Shown: piece after piece, positions 7,042-15,521 of the stretch
Layout of the letters: every line of letters begins with the position of its first letter
Numbering within the stretch: position 1 is the first letter of the stretch
From: an uncultured Lachnospiraceae bacterium
GTDB taxonomy: Bacteria; Bacillota; Clostridia; Lachnospirales; Lachnospiraceae
Length of the DNA: 35,128 bases
Direction of reading: 5' to 3'
Assembly (NCBI GenBank): GCA_949472775.1
Contig: CASWVG010000028.1
Coordinates: forward strand, 1-35,128
The notes under the pieces: model-generated
Database searches by the model: none
Seen by the model: only the letters and a program-made list of their open reading frames with translations
Told to the model about the DNA's origin: nothing
Made by a program: the position numbers and the translations under genes

Positions 7042-8538
7042 TTACCGATAGCAATAATTCAACTTCCCAAACCTTATCTCATCCCCCGGTTCGATCTCCA
7101 CCGTCTCCTGGGGCTGCATCCGCAATCCGTTCCTGTAAGTGCCGTTTGTGGAGTTCATATCTGTCAGCTGTATGACATCTCCAGTCTTCTCAAATCTGGC
7201 GTGAATACGGCTGACGGAATCGTCCGGAAGGACAAAGTCCACACACCCTGCCATCTTTCCTACCGTAAAGGGAAATTTGGTGAGTTCAATATGCTTTTTA
7301 TTCTTTTTATCCAACGCATACAATTTATGCTGCGCTATTTTTGTGCTGTCGAAAAAGACCGTATTCCCACAGACTTCCTCCTCTTCCAGCCCATCCTTTC
7401 TTCCTCTGGAAGTCGCGGGCAGCCCTGGCTCCCTCTCCCTGCTCAGTACATGTTCCAGCGAAACGGCCTCCCCGCCCTGTGCCTGTCCCGCAGAAACCAG
7501 CCCGCCATTTCGCATATGCTCCGAAGAATCTGCCTCCTGTACTGGCAGATAAAAATCATCCATCCCATCCGAACATGTTTTTTCTGTCTCTCCCTCTGTC
7601 GCAATCTTTCTCTTTCCTTTCTTCGCACCGCTTTTTAAAATGCCCATAAGCCCTGCAATCAGGCAGACACCAAGCAGTGCGCCGCATCCGAGAAGTGTCA
7701 TAACCTCTTCATCCGACAGCTCATACGAACCGTAAATATAGACGATTCCCGCAATACCCAATGCCGAAAACGCGGCGACAAACACAGAGAAGAGGCTCTT
7801 CTTTTTTACAGGCGCAGTCTTATCTTCCTGCTCCTCCCACGCTGTAAATGTGTTTTCCTGTGCATGATGCATATCCGCCTGTGCATATGTCTGCTTTGTC
7901 TTCCCGCTTTCAGCCAAAACGTTTCCGGGCAGCAGAAAAATGTCGCTTCTCTTCTCCCCATGCTCTTTCGCCACCTGCTCCGTTTGCTCTTCCTGCTCCT
8001 TTTCGTCTCCCAGAATCTGCAGCGCGTCCCACAGTGAAAAACCGCTGTCCTCCGCTCTCTCATAAATCTGATAGATACAGTCCGCCAGCCGCCCATCTTC
8101 ATTATCCATATGCTCCAGCAGATAATCCATAAGTGCTTCATAAGGTCTTTCCTCCTCATAATCCGGATAATAAAGTCCGATATATTTTTTGCGCGACAGA
8201 TCGTAAAAGATATACGCCGGCGAAAAGACCAGCCGTGTCTCATCCATAAAATAGTCGCCTACTCTGCAATACATTTGATAAAGCTGTTCAAGCAGCTCAC
8301 AAATCTGACGGTAAGACATCTGCCTGTCACGATACAGGCTTTCCAGGGTCGTTCTGGAGCTGATATCATAATAAAAATATGTCATACCATTCACATGCCG
8401 CATGGAACAGCGCAGAAGGTCTTCTATTTTATTAGAAGCAAGCTGCCTGCACTGATAACTTTTTTCCGGCTTCCCGCTTTTACACGGTAAAATCATGTAA
8501 CTGTGTTTATAATCCCTAAAATATTTTGTCTCCAGCAT
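7042..8538 (-). CDS. DUF6382 and FHA domain membrane protein of the Tad operon
   Basis: The protein is 498 residues from ATG 8538, which has AAGGGAG just upstream; a longer frame runs back through the preceding gene and is not real. Residues 1 to about 170 match what I recognise as a DUF6382 domain. A charged linker leads to two membrane helices (about 249-268 and 280-300), then a second linker, and an FHA domain at about 406-498 with VSRIHARF (442-449) and NSTNGT (462-467), the phosphothreonine-binding loops. FHA domains bind phosphothreonine peptides, so the protein may link kinase signalling to the pilus machine; that is inference. It is the last gene of the Tad operon. Confidence 0.85.
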   Translation of the reverse strand: MLETKYFRDYKHSYMILPCKSGKPEKSYQCRQLASNKIEDLLRCSMRHVNGMTYFYYDISSRTTLESLYRDRQMSYRQICELLEQLYQMYCRVGDYFMDETRLVFSPAYIFYDLSRKKYIGLYYPDYEEERPYEALMDYLLEHMDNEDGRLADCIYQIYERAEDSGFSLWDALQILGDEKEQEEQTEQVAKEHGEKRSDIFLLPGNVLAESGKTKQTYAQADMHHAQENTFTAWEEQEDKTAPVKKKSLFSVFVAAFSALGIAGIVYIYGSYELSDEEVMTLLGCGALLGVCLIAGLMGILKSGAKKGKRKIATEGETEKTCSDGMDDFYLPVQEADSSEHMRNGGLVSAGQAQGGEAVSLEHVLSREREPGLPATSRGRKDGLEEEEVCGNTVFFDSTKIAQHKLYALDKKNKKHIELTKFPFTVGKMAGCVDFVLPDDSVSRIHARFEKTGDVIQLTDMNSTNGTYRNGLRMQPQETVEIEPGDEIRFGKLNYCYR

Positions 8539-8558
8539 GTTTTTCTCCCTTCTAAGCT

Positions 8559-9005
8559 CTAGTCCGTAAACATATTTCCCGCCCACCTGCACCTGCGTAT
8601 CATCTTCGTCGGATTTATGATCTGCGCTTTGGCACGTGTGCGGATACGCCAACCCGCTTTTCCATGCATGGTAAACAACTGCCGGATCGGCACCTTCACC
8701 TGACACTCCCCGGTCACGCTCGTCGTATTCCCGCTTTTGTCCACTGTTCCCTGCACCTTTCCCACACCGAAATACTTCCTGCCAAACTGTTTCTGCATAT
8801 TTGCGCTTATGTAAGGCACCACCTGTCCTTCGTCCTTCTGGATGCTTCCACGGAAACAGATCGTATATGCATCCTGAAAAAGTACACATTTGTCATAGGA
8901 ATAAAAGGACAGGTAAATCAAAAGAACAAACACAAACATCGTCCACGTGATAAGAAAAGAAGCCTCCAGCGTCATATATCCTCCGGCTGTCTTTTTCAAA
9001 TGCAT
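8559..9005 (-). CDS. TadE-like pseudopilin (second)
   Basis: This 148-residue protein begins MHLKKTAGGYMTLEASF, a short basic leader followed by a TLEASF processing site and one hydrophobic helix (about 13-35), the class typical of Tad minor pseudopilins. The body is a small soluble domain without further membrane segments. ATG 9005 is preceded by GGGGGTGGTGAT and overlaps the end of the upstream prepilin peptidase gene by ten bases, showing coupling. The Gly-Gly-Tyr-Met-Thr-Leu-Glu site should be cut by one of the two A24 peptidases encoded in the operon. The expected role is pilus assembly initiation or surface display. A longer frame to 9182 is rejected because it overlaps the neighbour. 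Confidence 0.85.
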   Translation of the reverse strand: MHLKKTAGGYMTLEASFLITWTMFVFVLLIYLSFYSYDKCVLFQDAYTICFRGSIQKDEGQVVPYISANMQKQFGRKYFGVGKVQGTVDKSGNTTSVTGECQVKVPIRQLFTMHGKAGWRIRTRAKAQIINPTKMIRRCRWAGNMFTD

Positions 9006-9418
9006 ATCACCACCCCCATTCCCAGAAGCAGAAACGGCAGAAATGGTATTTCCCGATCCCTCTTTATCTTTCCAATCGCCAACAGCACTATCGCCACAGC
9101 AGACTCCGCCATAAGTCCCACAAACAGAATCAGAAAACAGCGGCACGCGCCAGCAAACAGCCCTATCATTAAAAGCGCCCAACCGTCACCGTACCCCACC
9201 TTTTCTCTTGTCAAAAAACCAAGCAGGAAAAAACCTGCGCCGGGTATCAGGGAAAGCGCCGCCTCCATAAGGCTTGTCTCTCCCATCGCCCCATTGAGCC
9301 GAAGGCAGACTGCCGTCAATATGCCAAGCCACACGACAGCTAGCGGAACCCGCCTGCTGAAACCGTCAAACACAGCACAGACCGCCAGAAACAAAAACAA
9401 TACAATCTCTATCCACAT
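8996..9418 (-). CDS. A24-type prepilin peptidase (second copy in operon)
   Basis: This 140-residue membrane protein is nearly all hydrophobic helices. It has the two aspartates of A24 prepilin peptidases: one in VFDGFSRRVP (Asp18) after the first helix and one in GYGDG near residue 76. Length fits the short TadV/CpaA type that lacks the methylase domain. It starts at ATG 9418, overlapping the end of the upstream TadE-like gene by ten bases, and overlaps the next TadE-like gene at its own end. Its direct placement between two TadE-like genes suggests it processes them. A different, 161-residue-class peptidase heads the same operon. Confidence 0.88.
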   Translation of the reverse strand: MWIEIVLFLFLAVCAVFDGFSRRVPLAVVWLGILTAVCLRLNGAMGETSLMEAALSLIPGAGFFLLGFLTREKVGYGDGWALLMIGLFAGACRCFLILFVGLMAESAVAIVLLAIGKIKRDREIPFLPFLLLGMGVVICI

Positions 9419-10338
9419 TTAGAACACCTCCCTCTTGCACCTACCTCCGACAGCGGCACGGTATAAATCGTCCTTTTCAGTCCCGGACAGTCCAGCCGCT
9501 TATGATAGCTGCTGCCATAGTCCGTGATAAACACCTGTCCGCCGCCTCCGCCTGCGCCGCAGGAGCCACAGGGTGCATATTTTGCGCCGGATGCGTTTCG
9601 CCTGTCGGGCACGGACGGTGCGGACACCGTCTCTATCTTTGGGTTTAAATAAGTGCAGTTCCTGTCGAGATGAAAAACCGATCCCGTTTTTGTGATATAG
9701 ACCATAGGGTCTTCCTGCGTGCCACCGCTCACCGATCCTGCCACGTCATATCCTGTCCATGCCCTGCCATAATAACGCTGTGACAGGCAGAATCCGTCAA
9801 ATCCCATCAGCTCTATAAAGGGTTTGACACGGTAGGATATTTTCAGATCAATCATATCCTCCGCTCCCATTACCGAGGAACCGGCGAAAGACAGCCCTCC
9901 CGCACCACCTTTCACACAGGATTTATCCAGATAGGATCTTCCTACATTTTCCACTATCTGCCCTCTGGCGTACCCCTCCGTGACCACCACGCCCAAAAGC
10001 CCGTCCGGCAGAATGTCTGCCGCCGTGTTTTCATAGACGTACCCCGCGAAAGCCATCTTGTTTCCCACCTGATGCATCGCCGCGTTAATCCGGCTCTGCG
10101 TTCCGATCATATTCACTGAAAAAAGAATGTTGAGCACCGCAAAGAGAAAAAACGGCAGTGCAAAAGCAGCCTCCAGTGTCATGGAACCCCTCTCACGGGA
10201 GAGGATAAAAGATGCCCCTTTTACAAACCGGAGTGCTGAATTGTGAATGTGACTACCTTGATGTGCCTCAAGATATGCCCGGAGAGAATGTGCTGTCGAT
10301 TTCGTTATTTTATTGTTGCTTAGTCGTAAAAAGGGCAT
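9409..10338 (-). CDS. TadE-like pseudopilin with two Cys/His modules and an unusual long leader
   Basis: This 309-residue protein has a GSMTLEAAFALP processing site at residues 51-62 followed by one membrane helix, typical of TadE/TadF pseudopilins. Here about 50 residues precede the site, far more than usual, and the extra leader coincides with an inverted-repeat cassette. The C-terminus has two tandem modules with the pattern His-x4-Cys then Cys-x2-Cys: His223, Cys228, Cys257, Cys260, and His279, Cys284, Cys305, Cys308. They could bind metal or form disulfides outside the cell. ATG 10338 is preceded by GGGAGGTGAT. It follows the DUF5702 gene in the Tad operon. Family call is firm; the tail's role is unknown. 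Confidence 0.85.
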   Translation of the reverse strand: MPFLRLSNNKITKSTAHSLRAYLEAHQGSHIHNSALRFVKGASFILSRERGSMTLEAAFALPFFLFAVLNILFSVNMIGTQSRINAAMHQVGNKMAFAGYVYENTAADILPDGLLGVVVTEGYARGQIVENVGRSYLDKSCVKGGAGGLSFAGSSVMGAEDMIDLKISYRVKPFIELMGFDGFCLSQRYYGRAWTGYDVAGSVSGGTQEDPMVYITKTGSVFHLDRNCTYLNPKIETVSAPSVPDRRNASGAKYAPCGSCGAGGGGGQVFITDYGSSYHKRLDCPGLKRTIYTVPLSEVGARGRCSKCG

Positions 10339-10356
10339 CTTTTATCACCTCCCGCG
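10194..10356. repeat. 31-bp inverted repeat bracketing the start of the TadE-like gene
   Basis: The left arm (10194-10224) and the reverse complement of the right arm (10326-10356) agree at 27 of 31 positions by eye; the inner 21 bp agree at 20 of 21 (GATAAAAGATGCCC then C/T then TTTTAC). The right arm holds the gene's ribosome site and start codon. The left arm, inside the gene, is a mirrored copy with its own ribosome-like GGGAGAGGAT and ATG pointing the other way. About 101 bp lie between the arms. Both the present and the flipped orientation of the segment keep an open frame into the pseudopilin. Confidence 0.8.
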
Positions 10357-11793
10357 TTAATAGAATCCATATCTTCTTGTCATTTCGTAGGAATAACCGA
10401 AACGGCTCGTCACTTCCAGATGCGCCTGGTACGTATCGAAACAGCCATCCAGACGAAATCTCGCATTGCCGGGTGTCTGGCGGATATCCATTTCCATGAT
10501 ATCCATGGCACGCTCTGTCCGGCTTTTTGCATGCTGCAAAAAAACCATGATCTGCAGGTATTCTTCATAACTCAGTCCGCTTCCTCCGGAATCCTCCGTG
10601 AGACTTCCTTTTACATTCTTAAGGCAGCCTATTCCTGTTTTCCAGTCGGCAGCCGTTTTAAAAACAGGCACTCTGCCGCCGCCAAGCAAAGTTTTCACAT
10701 CCTGCAGGCTCTCCACATAAGCCCACGCAAAGAGAATGGTATACTTGACCGGCTCCGCCAGTGCCGGCATAAGCATCACTGCCGTAAGCGCCGTAGCCAG
10801 AGCCTGCGCTTCCGCCATCCTGGCACCGTCCGAGAGAAGGTACATCATATTTGCCGCCTCCCGCCAGAGCAGAAGCTTTTTTGCCACCTGTTCCAGATTC
10901 TGCCAGTCCGTATCCTTGCCCGCCACGATATATTCCATCTGGTATTTCAGAAGCGACTTATCCATCTCCGCCCCGTAATAACCGCATTTTTCAAAAAGAT
11001 ACGCCTGAAAGACCAGTTCGTTTGGCGCGCCACTTGTCTCTACCGCCTCCGCGCAAAGCCCTGTACCCGTCATCCTTTGGGAACGGTGGGAAATATAGTC
11101 CCCTAAATCCACTTTTACGGCGGAAACTGCGGATGGATTTTCCAGCACAAGGTTTAACACCCCGCTGCTTCTCGTTGCGTTGACAAGGTCCGCTGGATTG
11201 TTAAGCGGCACTTCCTCCATCTCTCCATCTTCCTTCTCCCTTTCTGGCAGACCGATCGCATCAATTTCCGCCTCATACTGCCGCCGCCACCCATCCATAT
11301 CCTTTGTGTCGATTCCGGCTCCCTGCAGCAGTCCCACATTGCCGCTGATTTTATCCAGAACAGCGCCCAGCGGATAATCCTTCATATAATCGGTAATCTG
11401 CCGCTTCAACACCGTTCCGTTTTCGTCCGAAGCCACAGAATACGCGGGGATTTCCACCGCACCCATATCCATTACCAGAAAATCCCTGCCGCCAGACAGG
11501 CTTTTCCTCTCTTCCGGGCGGCAGTTTTTCTGTGTGTAATGGTAAAGGTGCGCCTCTGTGTTGGCGATTTCGGGATGGGAACCACCGTAAGACGTATCTA
11601 CAAACAAAAGATCATACTGTTTCAAAAGCTCCCTGTGGTATTCAGCCAGAACGGAATTCATACCGATATCCGTCACACACTCAAATTTCATGCGGATGGC
11701 ACTGATCCGTGCCCCTTCTATTACTGCGAATACAAGGGACAGGATCAATGTGAGGGATAAAGATAGAAATACCGTTATGTATCCCCGCCTCAT
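10357..11793 (-). CDS. DUF5702 Tad operon protein
   Basis: This 478-residue protein begins MRRGYITVFLSLSLTLILSL, a basic end followed by a YITVFLSL processing-like site and one hydrophobic helix (about 8-28), then a large outside domain. I recognise this as the DUF5702 family that accompanies Tad genes in Clostridia, probably a counterpart of the big TadG-like minor pilin. No further membrane helix is clear except a weakly hydrophobic stretch rich in Ala/Leu near residues 325-350. Its start overlaps the stop of the Flp pilin gene by four bases. It likely anchors or caps the pilus at the cell surface, which is inference. Confidence 0.85.
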   Translation of the reverse strand: MRRGYITVFLSLSLTLILSLVFAVIEGARISAIRMKFECVTDIGMNSVLAEYHRELLKQYDLLFVDTSYGGSHPEIANTEAHLYHYTQKNCRPEERKSLSGGRDFLVMDMGAVEIPAYSVASDENGTVLKRQITDYMKDYPLGAVLDKISGNVGLLQGAGIDTKDMDGWRRQYEAEIDAIGLPEREKEDGEMEEVPLNNPADLVNATRSSGVLNLVLENPSAVSAVKVDLGDYISHRSQRMTGTGLCAEAVETSGAPNELVFQAYLFEKCGYYGAEMDKSLLKYQMEYIVAGKDTDWQNLEQVAKKLLLWREAANMMYLLSDGARMAEAQALATALTAVMLMPALAEPVKYTILFAWAYVESLQDVKTLLGGGRVPVFKTAADWKTGIGCLKNVKGSLTEDSGGSGLSYEEYLQIMVFLQHAKSRTERAMDIMEMDIRQTPGNARFRLDGCFDTYQAHLEVTSRFGYSYEMTRRYGFY

Positions 11794-11990
11794 TCCATTA
11801 CCTTGTTGCTGTCTTTTGTAATCTTCTCAAAGACCTTCTCCACCAGCTCGCGAAGCTGTTTCTTGAAGATAATGACCAGACCAATCAGCACCACAATAAT
11901 CAGAATGATTTCCACTGTGCCCATACCTTCCTCCTCCCGCAGGAAGTCCCCGAACCCTTTGAGTCGTCTGTCGTTTTTCTTTTTCAGCAT
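11790..11990 (-). CDS. Flp1-type type IVb pilin
   Basis: This 66-residue protein is the major pilin candidate. It has a basic N-terminus (MLKKKNDRRLKGFGDFLREEEGMG), a Gly-Met-Gly-Thr-Val-Glu processing site at about residues 22-27 with the Glu5 expected of type IV pilins, and one helix of strong hydrophobicity (EIILIIVVLIGLVII). Length is right for Flp pilins. I chose ATG 11990 because AGGAGG lies just upstream; longer starts at 12014 and 12074 have no ribosome site. It lies between tadC and the DUF5702 gene and overlaps the latter by four bases. Confidence 0.9.
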   Translation of the reverse strand: MLKKKNDRRLKGFGDFLREEEGMGTVEIILIIVVLIGLVIIFKKQLRELVEKVFEKITKDSNKVME

Positions 11991-12074
11991 CTTGTTTTCC
12001 TCCTTTTTAGTCATGTTGTTATGTGTAACTGTCGGCACAGAAACCGTTATACGAAAAGCGCCGTACAGATACAT

Positions 12075-13532
12075 CTAATTTAAAGTAAATGAAAAGTAAG
12101 CCGGAATCATAATAATCACCATAACCACGCAAAGCATCATCATCATTGGCAGAAGCAGTTTCGTGCCCGCCTCCTCTCCCAGCTTTCTCGCCAGATTTTT
12201 CCGCTCCGCAAAGGCGTTATCCGCTTCCTGTCTCAGCACCCGCAGAAGGTCATTGCTGCCCTTTCTGATATTCTGCGAAAGCAGCGCTGACAATTTCATA
12301 TAAGCCTGCACCTGACACCGTTTTCCAAAATGCGCGTAAGCCTCCGTCTCCGACCTGCCACCCTGCAGCTCATGGCAGGTCATCAAGATTTCCTCATAAG
12401 CATATTTTTTTCTCTCTTCTTTCTGCTTTTTGTAATCTTCACCCATCTTTAAAAAGGCGTTTCGGATCGTCATGCCCGCACCCATGTAGAGCGCCAGCTT
12501 ATTGACAATCTCTGGATAGTCCAGAAGCAGCTCCCTCTTTCTCGTTTCCAGCTTCTGATCCAGTTCTCTGCCCCTTCCCCAGTAAAGGACGCCCGCCGCA
12601 AGTATTACCAGAACCAGGAAATAGCCGCTGCTGTCCTCTATGATCTCACTCCAGATGACAGGCTCCGTGCCAATCTGCTCCGGCAGCGTCATAATTTCCC
12701 CACTTCTGCTGTTTTCCTCCCTCTCTCGCAGGAGTTCCTCTATCCGCACACGCAGCGTTTCTTCCGGCGTATAAATAACCGGATTGATCTGCACGGGAAT
12801 CTGCAGTTCCCGCCGCCAGTCTCCGTAGCGAAACGATGCCGTCAAAGTAACGACTTCCCCGCCCGCAAGTTCCTCATTATGTACTGTCCCGTCCGTATTG
12901 ACCAGAGAATACGCGTCGCTCTCCCAACTGATCTCGAACGGGTATCCTTCCAGTGTGGAAACCAGATTCAGACTCGTCCGCACATTTTCCAGCCCGGCGT
13001 TTCCGTTAAGAATTACCCCCGGAAGCTGTACTGCCGCCTCCGCATAGTTTTTTTCCAGTTCCTCCCCTGTGAGTCTGCGCTCCTCCAGAATATAATCAAA
13101 AATTTCCTCCTGTACGCCCGGGATTTCCGCCTTCAGCCCTATCTCCACATCCCCCTCCCCACAGGCATTCCGGGTAAGATAGCCGCCATCGGTCAGCCTC
13201 GCGGCGCTGTGGGCGCCAAACCATGCGGCAAGGCAGAAAAGGTCTCCCACAAACACCACCGTAAGCATAAGCGTATACAGCGAAAGACAATACTCCCGGA
13301 TCTGTTTTTCCGGCACAATTCCCGGCTCCAGCGTTTTCAGTTTATCTCCGAGCTGTCTTGCGTAAAACGCCCGTTTCCAATCTTTCCTGCTCTTATTTTC
13401 TTTCTTCTGCCGCTCCTGCTGTTTCCGGTAAATACGCGCTGCTATTTTCTGAAACGGACTTCCTCTCTCTCCCAGAGACAGGAGAAACAGCGCCAGATAA
13501 ACCGCTAAAATCCCAAAATAAACGTAAACCAT
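12075..13532 (-). CDS. tadC: TadC-like inner membrane platform protein (T2SF domain)
   Basis: This 485-residue protein has an N-terminal membrane helix, a second helix at about 85-110, an extracytoplasmic domain of roughly 170 residues, a helix at about 305-325 and a C-terminal type II secretion F-like region ending in a strongly hydrophobic helix (LLLPMMMMLCVVMVIIMIPAY). The platform assembles with TadB over the TadA ATPase. It is longer than usual TadC because of the outside domain, a form seen in Clostridia. ATG 13532 is chosen over the TTG one codon earlier; AAAGGA lies about seven bases upstream. It follows tadB by about 45 bp. Confidence 0.85.
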   Translation of the reverse strand: MVYVYFGILAVYLALFLLSLGERGSPFQKIAARIYRKQQERQKKENKSRKDWKRAFYARQLGDKLKTLEPGIVPEKQIREYCLSLYTLMLTVVFVGDLFCLAAWFGAHSAARLTDGGYLTRNACGEGDVEIGLKAEIPGVQEEIFDYILEERRLTGEELEKNYAEAAVQLPGVILNGNAGLENVRTSLNLVSTLEGYPFEISWESDAYSLVNTDGTVHNEELAGGEVVTLTASFRYGDWRRELQIPVQINPVIYTPEETLRVRIEELLREREENSRSGEIMTLPEQIGTEPVIWSEIIEDSSGYFLVLVILAAGVLYWGRGRELDQKLETRKRELLLDYPEIVNKLALYMGAGMTIRNAFLKMGEDYKKQKEERKKYAYEEILMTCHELQGGRSETEAYAHFGKRCQVQAYMKLSALLSQNIRKGSNDLLRVLRQEADNAFAERKNLARKLGEEAGTKLLLPMMMMLCVVMVIIMIPAYFSFTLN

Positions 13533-13576
13533 CAAACCATCCTTTCCCTAAGCCCAGTCTGCGCCATCACAAGTAA

Positions 13577-14335
13577 CTAAACTTCAATTTCCACAATCCG
13601 TCTGGAGAGCAGATAGGCCACACCGTAAAAGAACAGGCACACTGTCATCACCGCCACACCCACAAGGTTGTGATAAAGCACGTCGAAAAATCCCCGCGAG
13701 GTTATTCCGATATAGAAAATAATGAGAAACGGCACCATATTCATAATTTTCTGCTCCATCTTTTTTGCCGCGATCATCAACTGGATCTCCTTATCCGTCT
13801 CAATCTTCTGCTCGATCACGCCTGCGGTTTTTTCCAGAATTTCCGTAAGATTGCCTCCGCTCCTTTTGGCAATCAGAAAGACGTCCGCAAACTGCATGAT
13901 ATCGGGCAGCCGGCTTCTGATTCCCAGATCGTACAGCAGTTTTTCCAAAATCACATTATTCTCCAGTCCCCGTATCATGTGCCGCACTTCGAGGCAGATC
14001 AGGCTGTCCGCACCGTAGAGCAGTTCCACATCACGGCAGGACTCCCGCAGGGCATTTTCTATGGAATAGCCGGCTTTGACGTTTGCCGAGAGTGCCAGCA
14101 CCAGATCTTTAAATTGCAGGCTCAGTTCCTGTCTCTGCTTTTTTGCCAGATCCCTTTTCTTCTCTTTTATAAAGAGGACAAATACAGGAAAAAGCAGAAG
14201 ACAGGCAATCCATGACTGGTAGAAAAAATATCCGGTCATCGCCACCAAAAACACGCCTTCCAATAAAGCAATCGCACCTTCCTTCAAAGAAAAATGATAC
14301 TCAGCATAATCCGGCAGCCTGTAGCTTTTCGACAT
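13577..14335 (-). CDS. tadB: TadB-like inner membrane platform protein (T2SF domain)
   Basis: This 252-residue protein has two helices near the N-terminus (about 20-55), a soluble T2SF helix bundle (about 70-190, including a KAGYSIENALRES segment typical of the family) and two C-terminal helices (about 195-240). Family role: half of the membrane platform that converts TadA ATP hydrolysis to pilin addition. ATG 14335 is chosen because GAAGGAG lies upstream; the ATG at 14380 lies deeper within tadA and lacks a site. The gene overlaps tadA by about 35 bases, so translation is probably coupled. Confidence 0.9.
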   Translation of the reverse strand: MSKSYRLPDYAEYHFSLKEGAIALLEGVFLVAMTGYFFYQSWIACLLLFPVFVLFIKEKKRDLAKKQRQELSLQFKDLVLALSANVKAGYSIENALRESCRDVELLYGADSLICLEVRHMIRGLENNVILEKLLYDLGIRSRLPDIMQFADVFLIAKRSGGNLTEILEKTAGVIEQKIETDKEIQLMIAAKKMEQKIMNMVPFLIIFYIGITSRGFFDVLYHNLVGVAVMTVCLFFYGVAYLLSRRIVEIEV

Positions 14336-15521
14336 AGGCAAGTTCTCCTTCCTTTCGGAGCGTGCCGAGGATTTTTCCACCGCCCGTCTCCCCTTCCTCC
14401 TTGAAGCGGTATAGCGGGCTTAAGACAATTTCCCCTTTTTCAAATCCGCACACTTCCACAATTTCCAATACTTTTCTCGATTTATCCCGCAGTCTTCCCA
14501 GATGGACAATAATGTCAACCCCCGAGGCGATCTGCTGTCTGATCGCTTCTAACGGAATCTCAATGCCCATCAGAATCATATTTTCCAGACGGCTTAACAT
14601 ATCCCTTGAACTATTGGCGTGTCCCGTGGACATGGATCCGTCGTGTCCCGTGTTCAGACACTGCATCATGTCAAAAGCCTCTCCGCCGCGCACCTCGCCC
14701 ACAACAATCCTGTCCGGTCTCATGCGAAGGGATGTCTTAATCAGATCCCTTATGGTAATCTCCCGGCATCCCTCCACGTTGGCGTTTCTCGTCTCCATCC
14801 GGACGATATTCCGCACGCTTCTGATCTGTAGTTCCGCACTGTCTTCTATCGTTATGATCCGCTCTTCCACGGGAATATAGTTGGACAGCGCATTCAAAAA
14901 TGTAGTTTTCCCAGAACCCGTTCCACCGCTGATAAAAATATTGTATTTCGCCCGCACGAGCCGGCTTAACCATTCACACACCTCCTCCGTAATGGAACCG
15001 AAAGACACCAGGTCCTCCATGGAGATAGGCTTGTCGGGGAACCGCCTGATTGTGACGATAGGACCGTTTAAAGCCACGGGGTTCAGAACTACATTGACGC
15101 GCGCGCCGTTTTCCAGTCTGGCATCCACAATCGGCGATGCCTCATTGACCATTCTGTTACAGTCGGAGACAATCTGCTGTATCACATTCTGCAGCTTTTC
15201 CTCGCTGTCAAACCGAAGGTCACTCTCCGCAAGCCCGCCGTTTCGTTCAACAAAAATCCTGTCTGGTCCGTTAATCATAATCTCTGTAATCTGCGGATCA
15301 TCCACCAGTTCCTGCAGTACATCCAGCTTACGGACCGCGTGGAAAAGTTCTCTTCTGAGCCTGCCTCGCTCCGACAGGGAAATCGGTCTTTTCCGGCACT
15401 CCCGGACAAGCATCTCGTCTATCAGTTCCCGGATTTCTTCGTCGCTGCTCTCTCTGGAATAATCGATACTCTCCAACAGCCTTTCCTTAAAATTTTTTCT
15501 TCTCTCCTCCGTGTTATCCAT
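14301..15521 (-). CDS. tadA: TadA/CpaF-type pilus assembly ATPase
   Basis: This 406-residue protein is a secretion superfamily ATPase. The Walker A motif GGTGSGKT is at residues 199-206, the Walker B region RIVVGEVRGGEA at 271-282, and a His-box STGHANS at 298-304. The N-terminal domain (about 40-170) with ITEIMINGP is typical of CpaF/TadA. Length is standard. An AAGAGGAC ribosome site precedes the ATG, which overlaps the end of tadZ by eight bases. It powers polymerisation of the Flp pilin through the TadB/TadC platform at the cytoplasmic face. Confidence 0.97.
   Translation of the reverse strand: MDNTEERRKNFKERLLESIDYSRESSDEEIRELIDEMLVRECRKRPISLSERGRLRRELFHAVRKLDVLQELVDDPQITEIMINGPDRIFVERNGGLAESDLRFDSEEKLQNVIQQIVSDCNRMVNEASPIVDARLENGARVNVVLNPVALNGPIVTIRRFPDKPISMEDLVSFGSITEEVCEWLSRLVRAKYNIFISGGTGSGKTTFLNALSNYIPVEERIITIEDSAELQIRSVRNIVRMETRNANVEGCREITIRDLIKTSLRMRPDRIVVGEVRGGEAFDMMQCLNTGHDGSMSTGHANSSRDMLSRLENMILMGIEIPLEAIRQQIASGVDIIVHLGRLRDKSRKVLEIVEVCGFEKGEIVLSPLYRFKEEGETGGGKILGTLRKEGELAYVEKLQAAGLC

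Noticed and set aside
8539..8889. N-terminal extension of the FHA protein
   Set aside because: It overlaps the TadE-like gene in another frame, and the internal ATG at 8538 has a good ribosome site and matches the family start.
10212..10499. Plus-strand gene starting in the left repeat arm
   Set aside because: Beyond the inverted-repeat segment it runs antisense through the pseudopilin and DUF5702 genes with no sensible protein; its start region matters only as the flipped version of the cassette.
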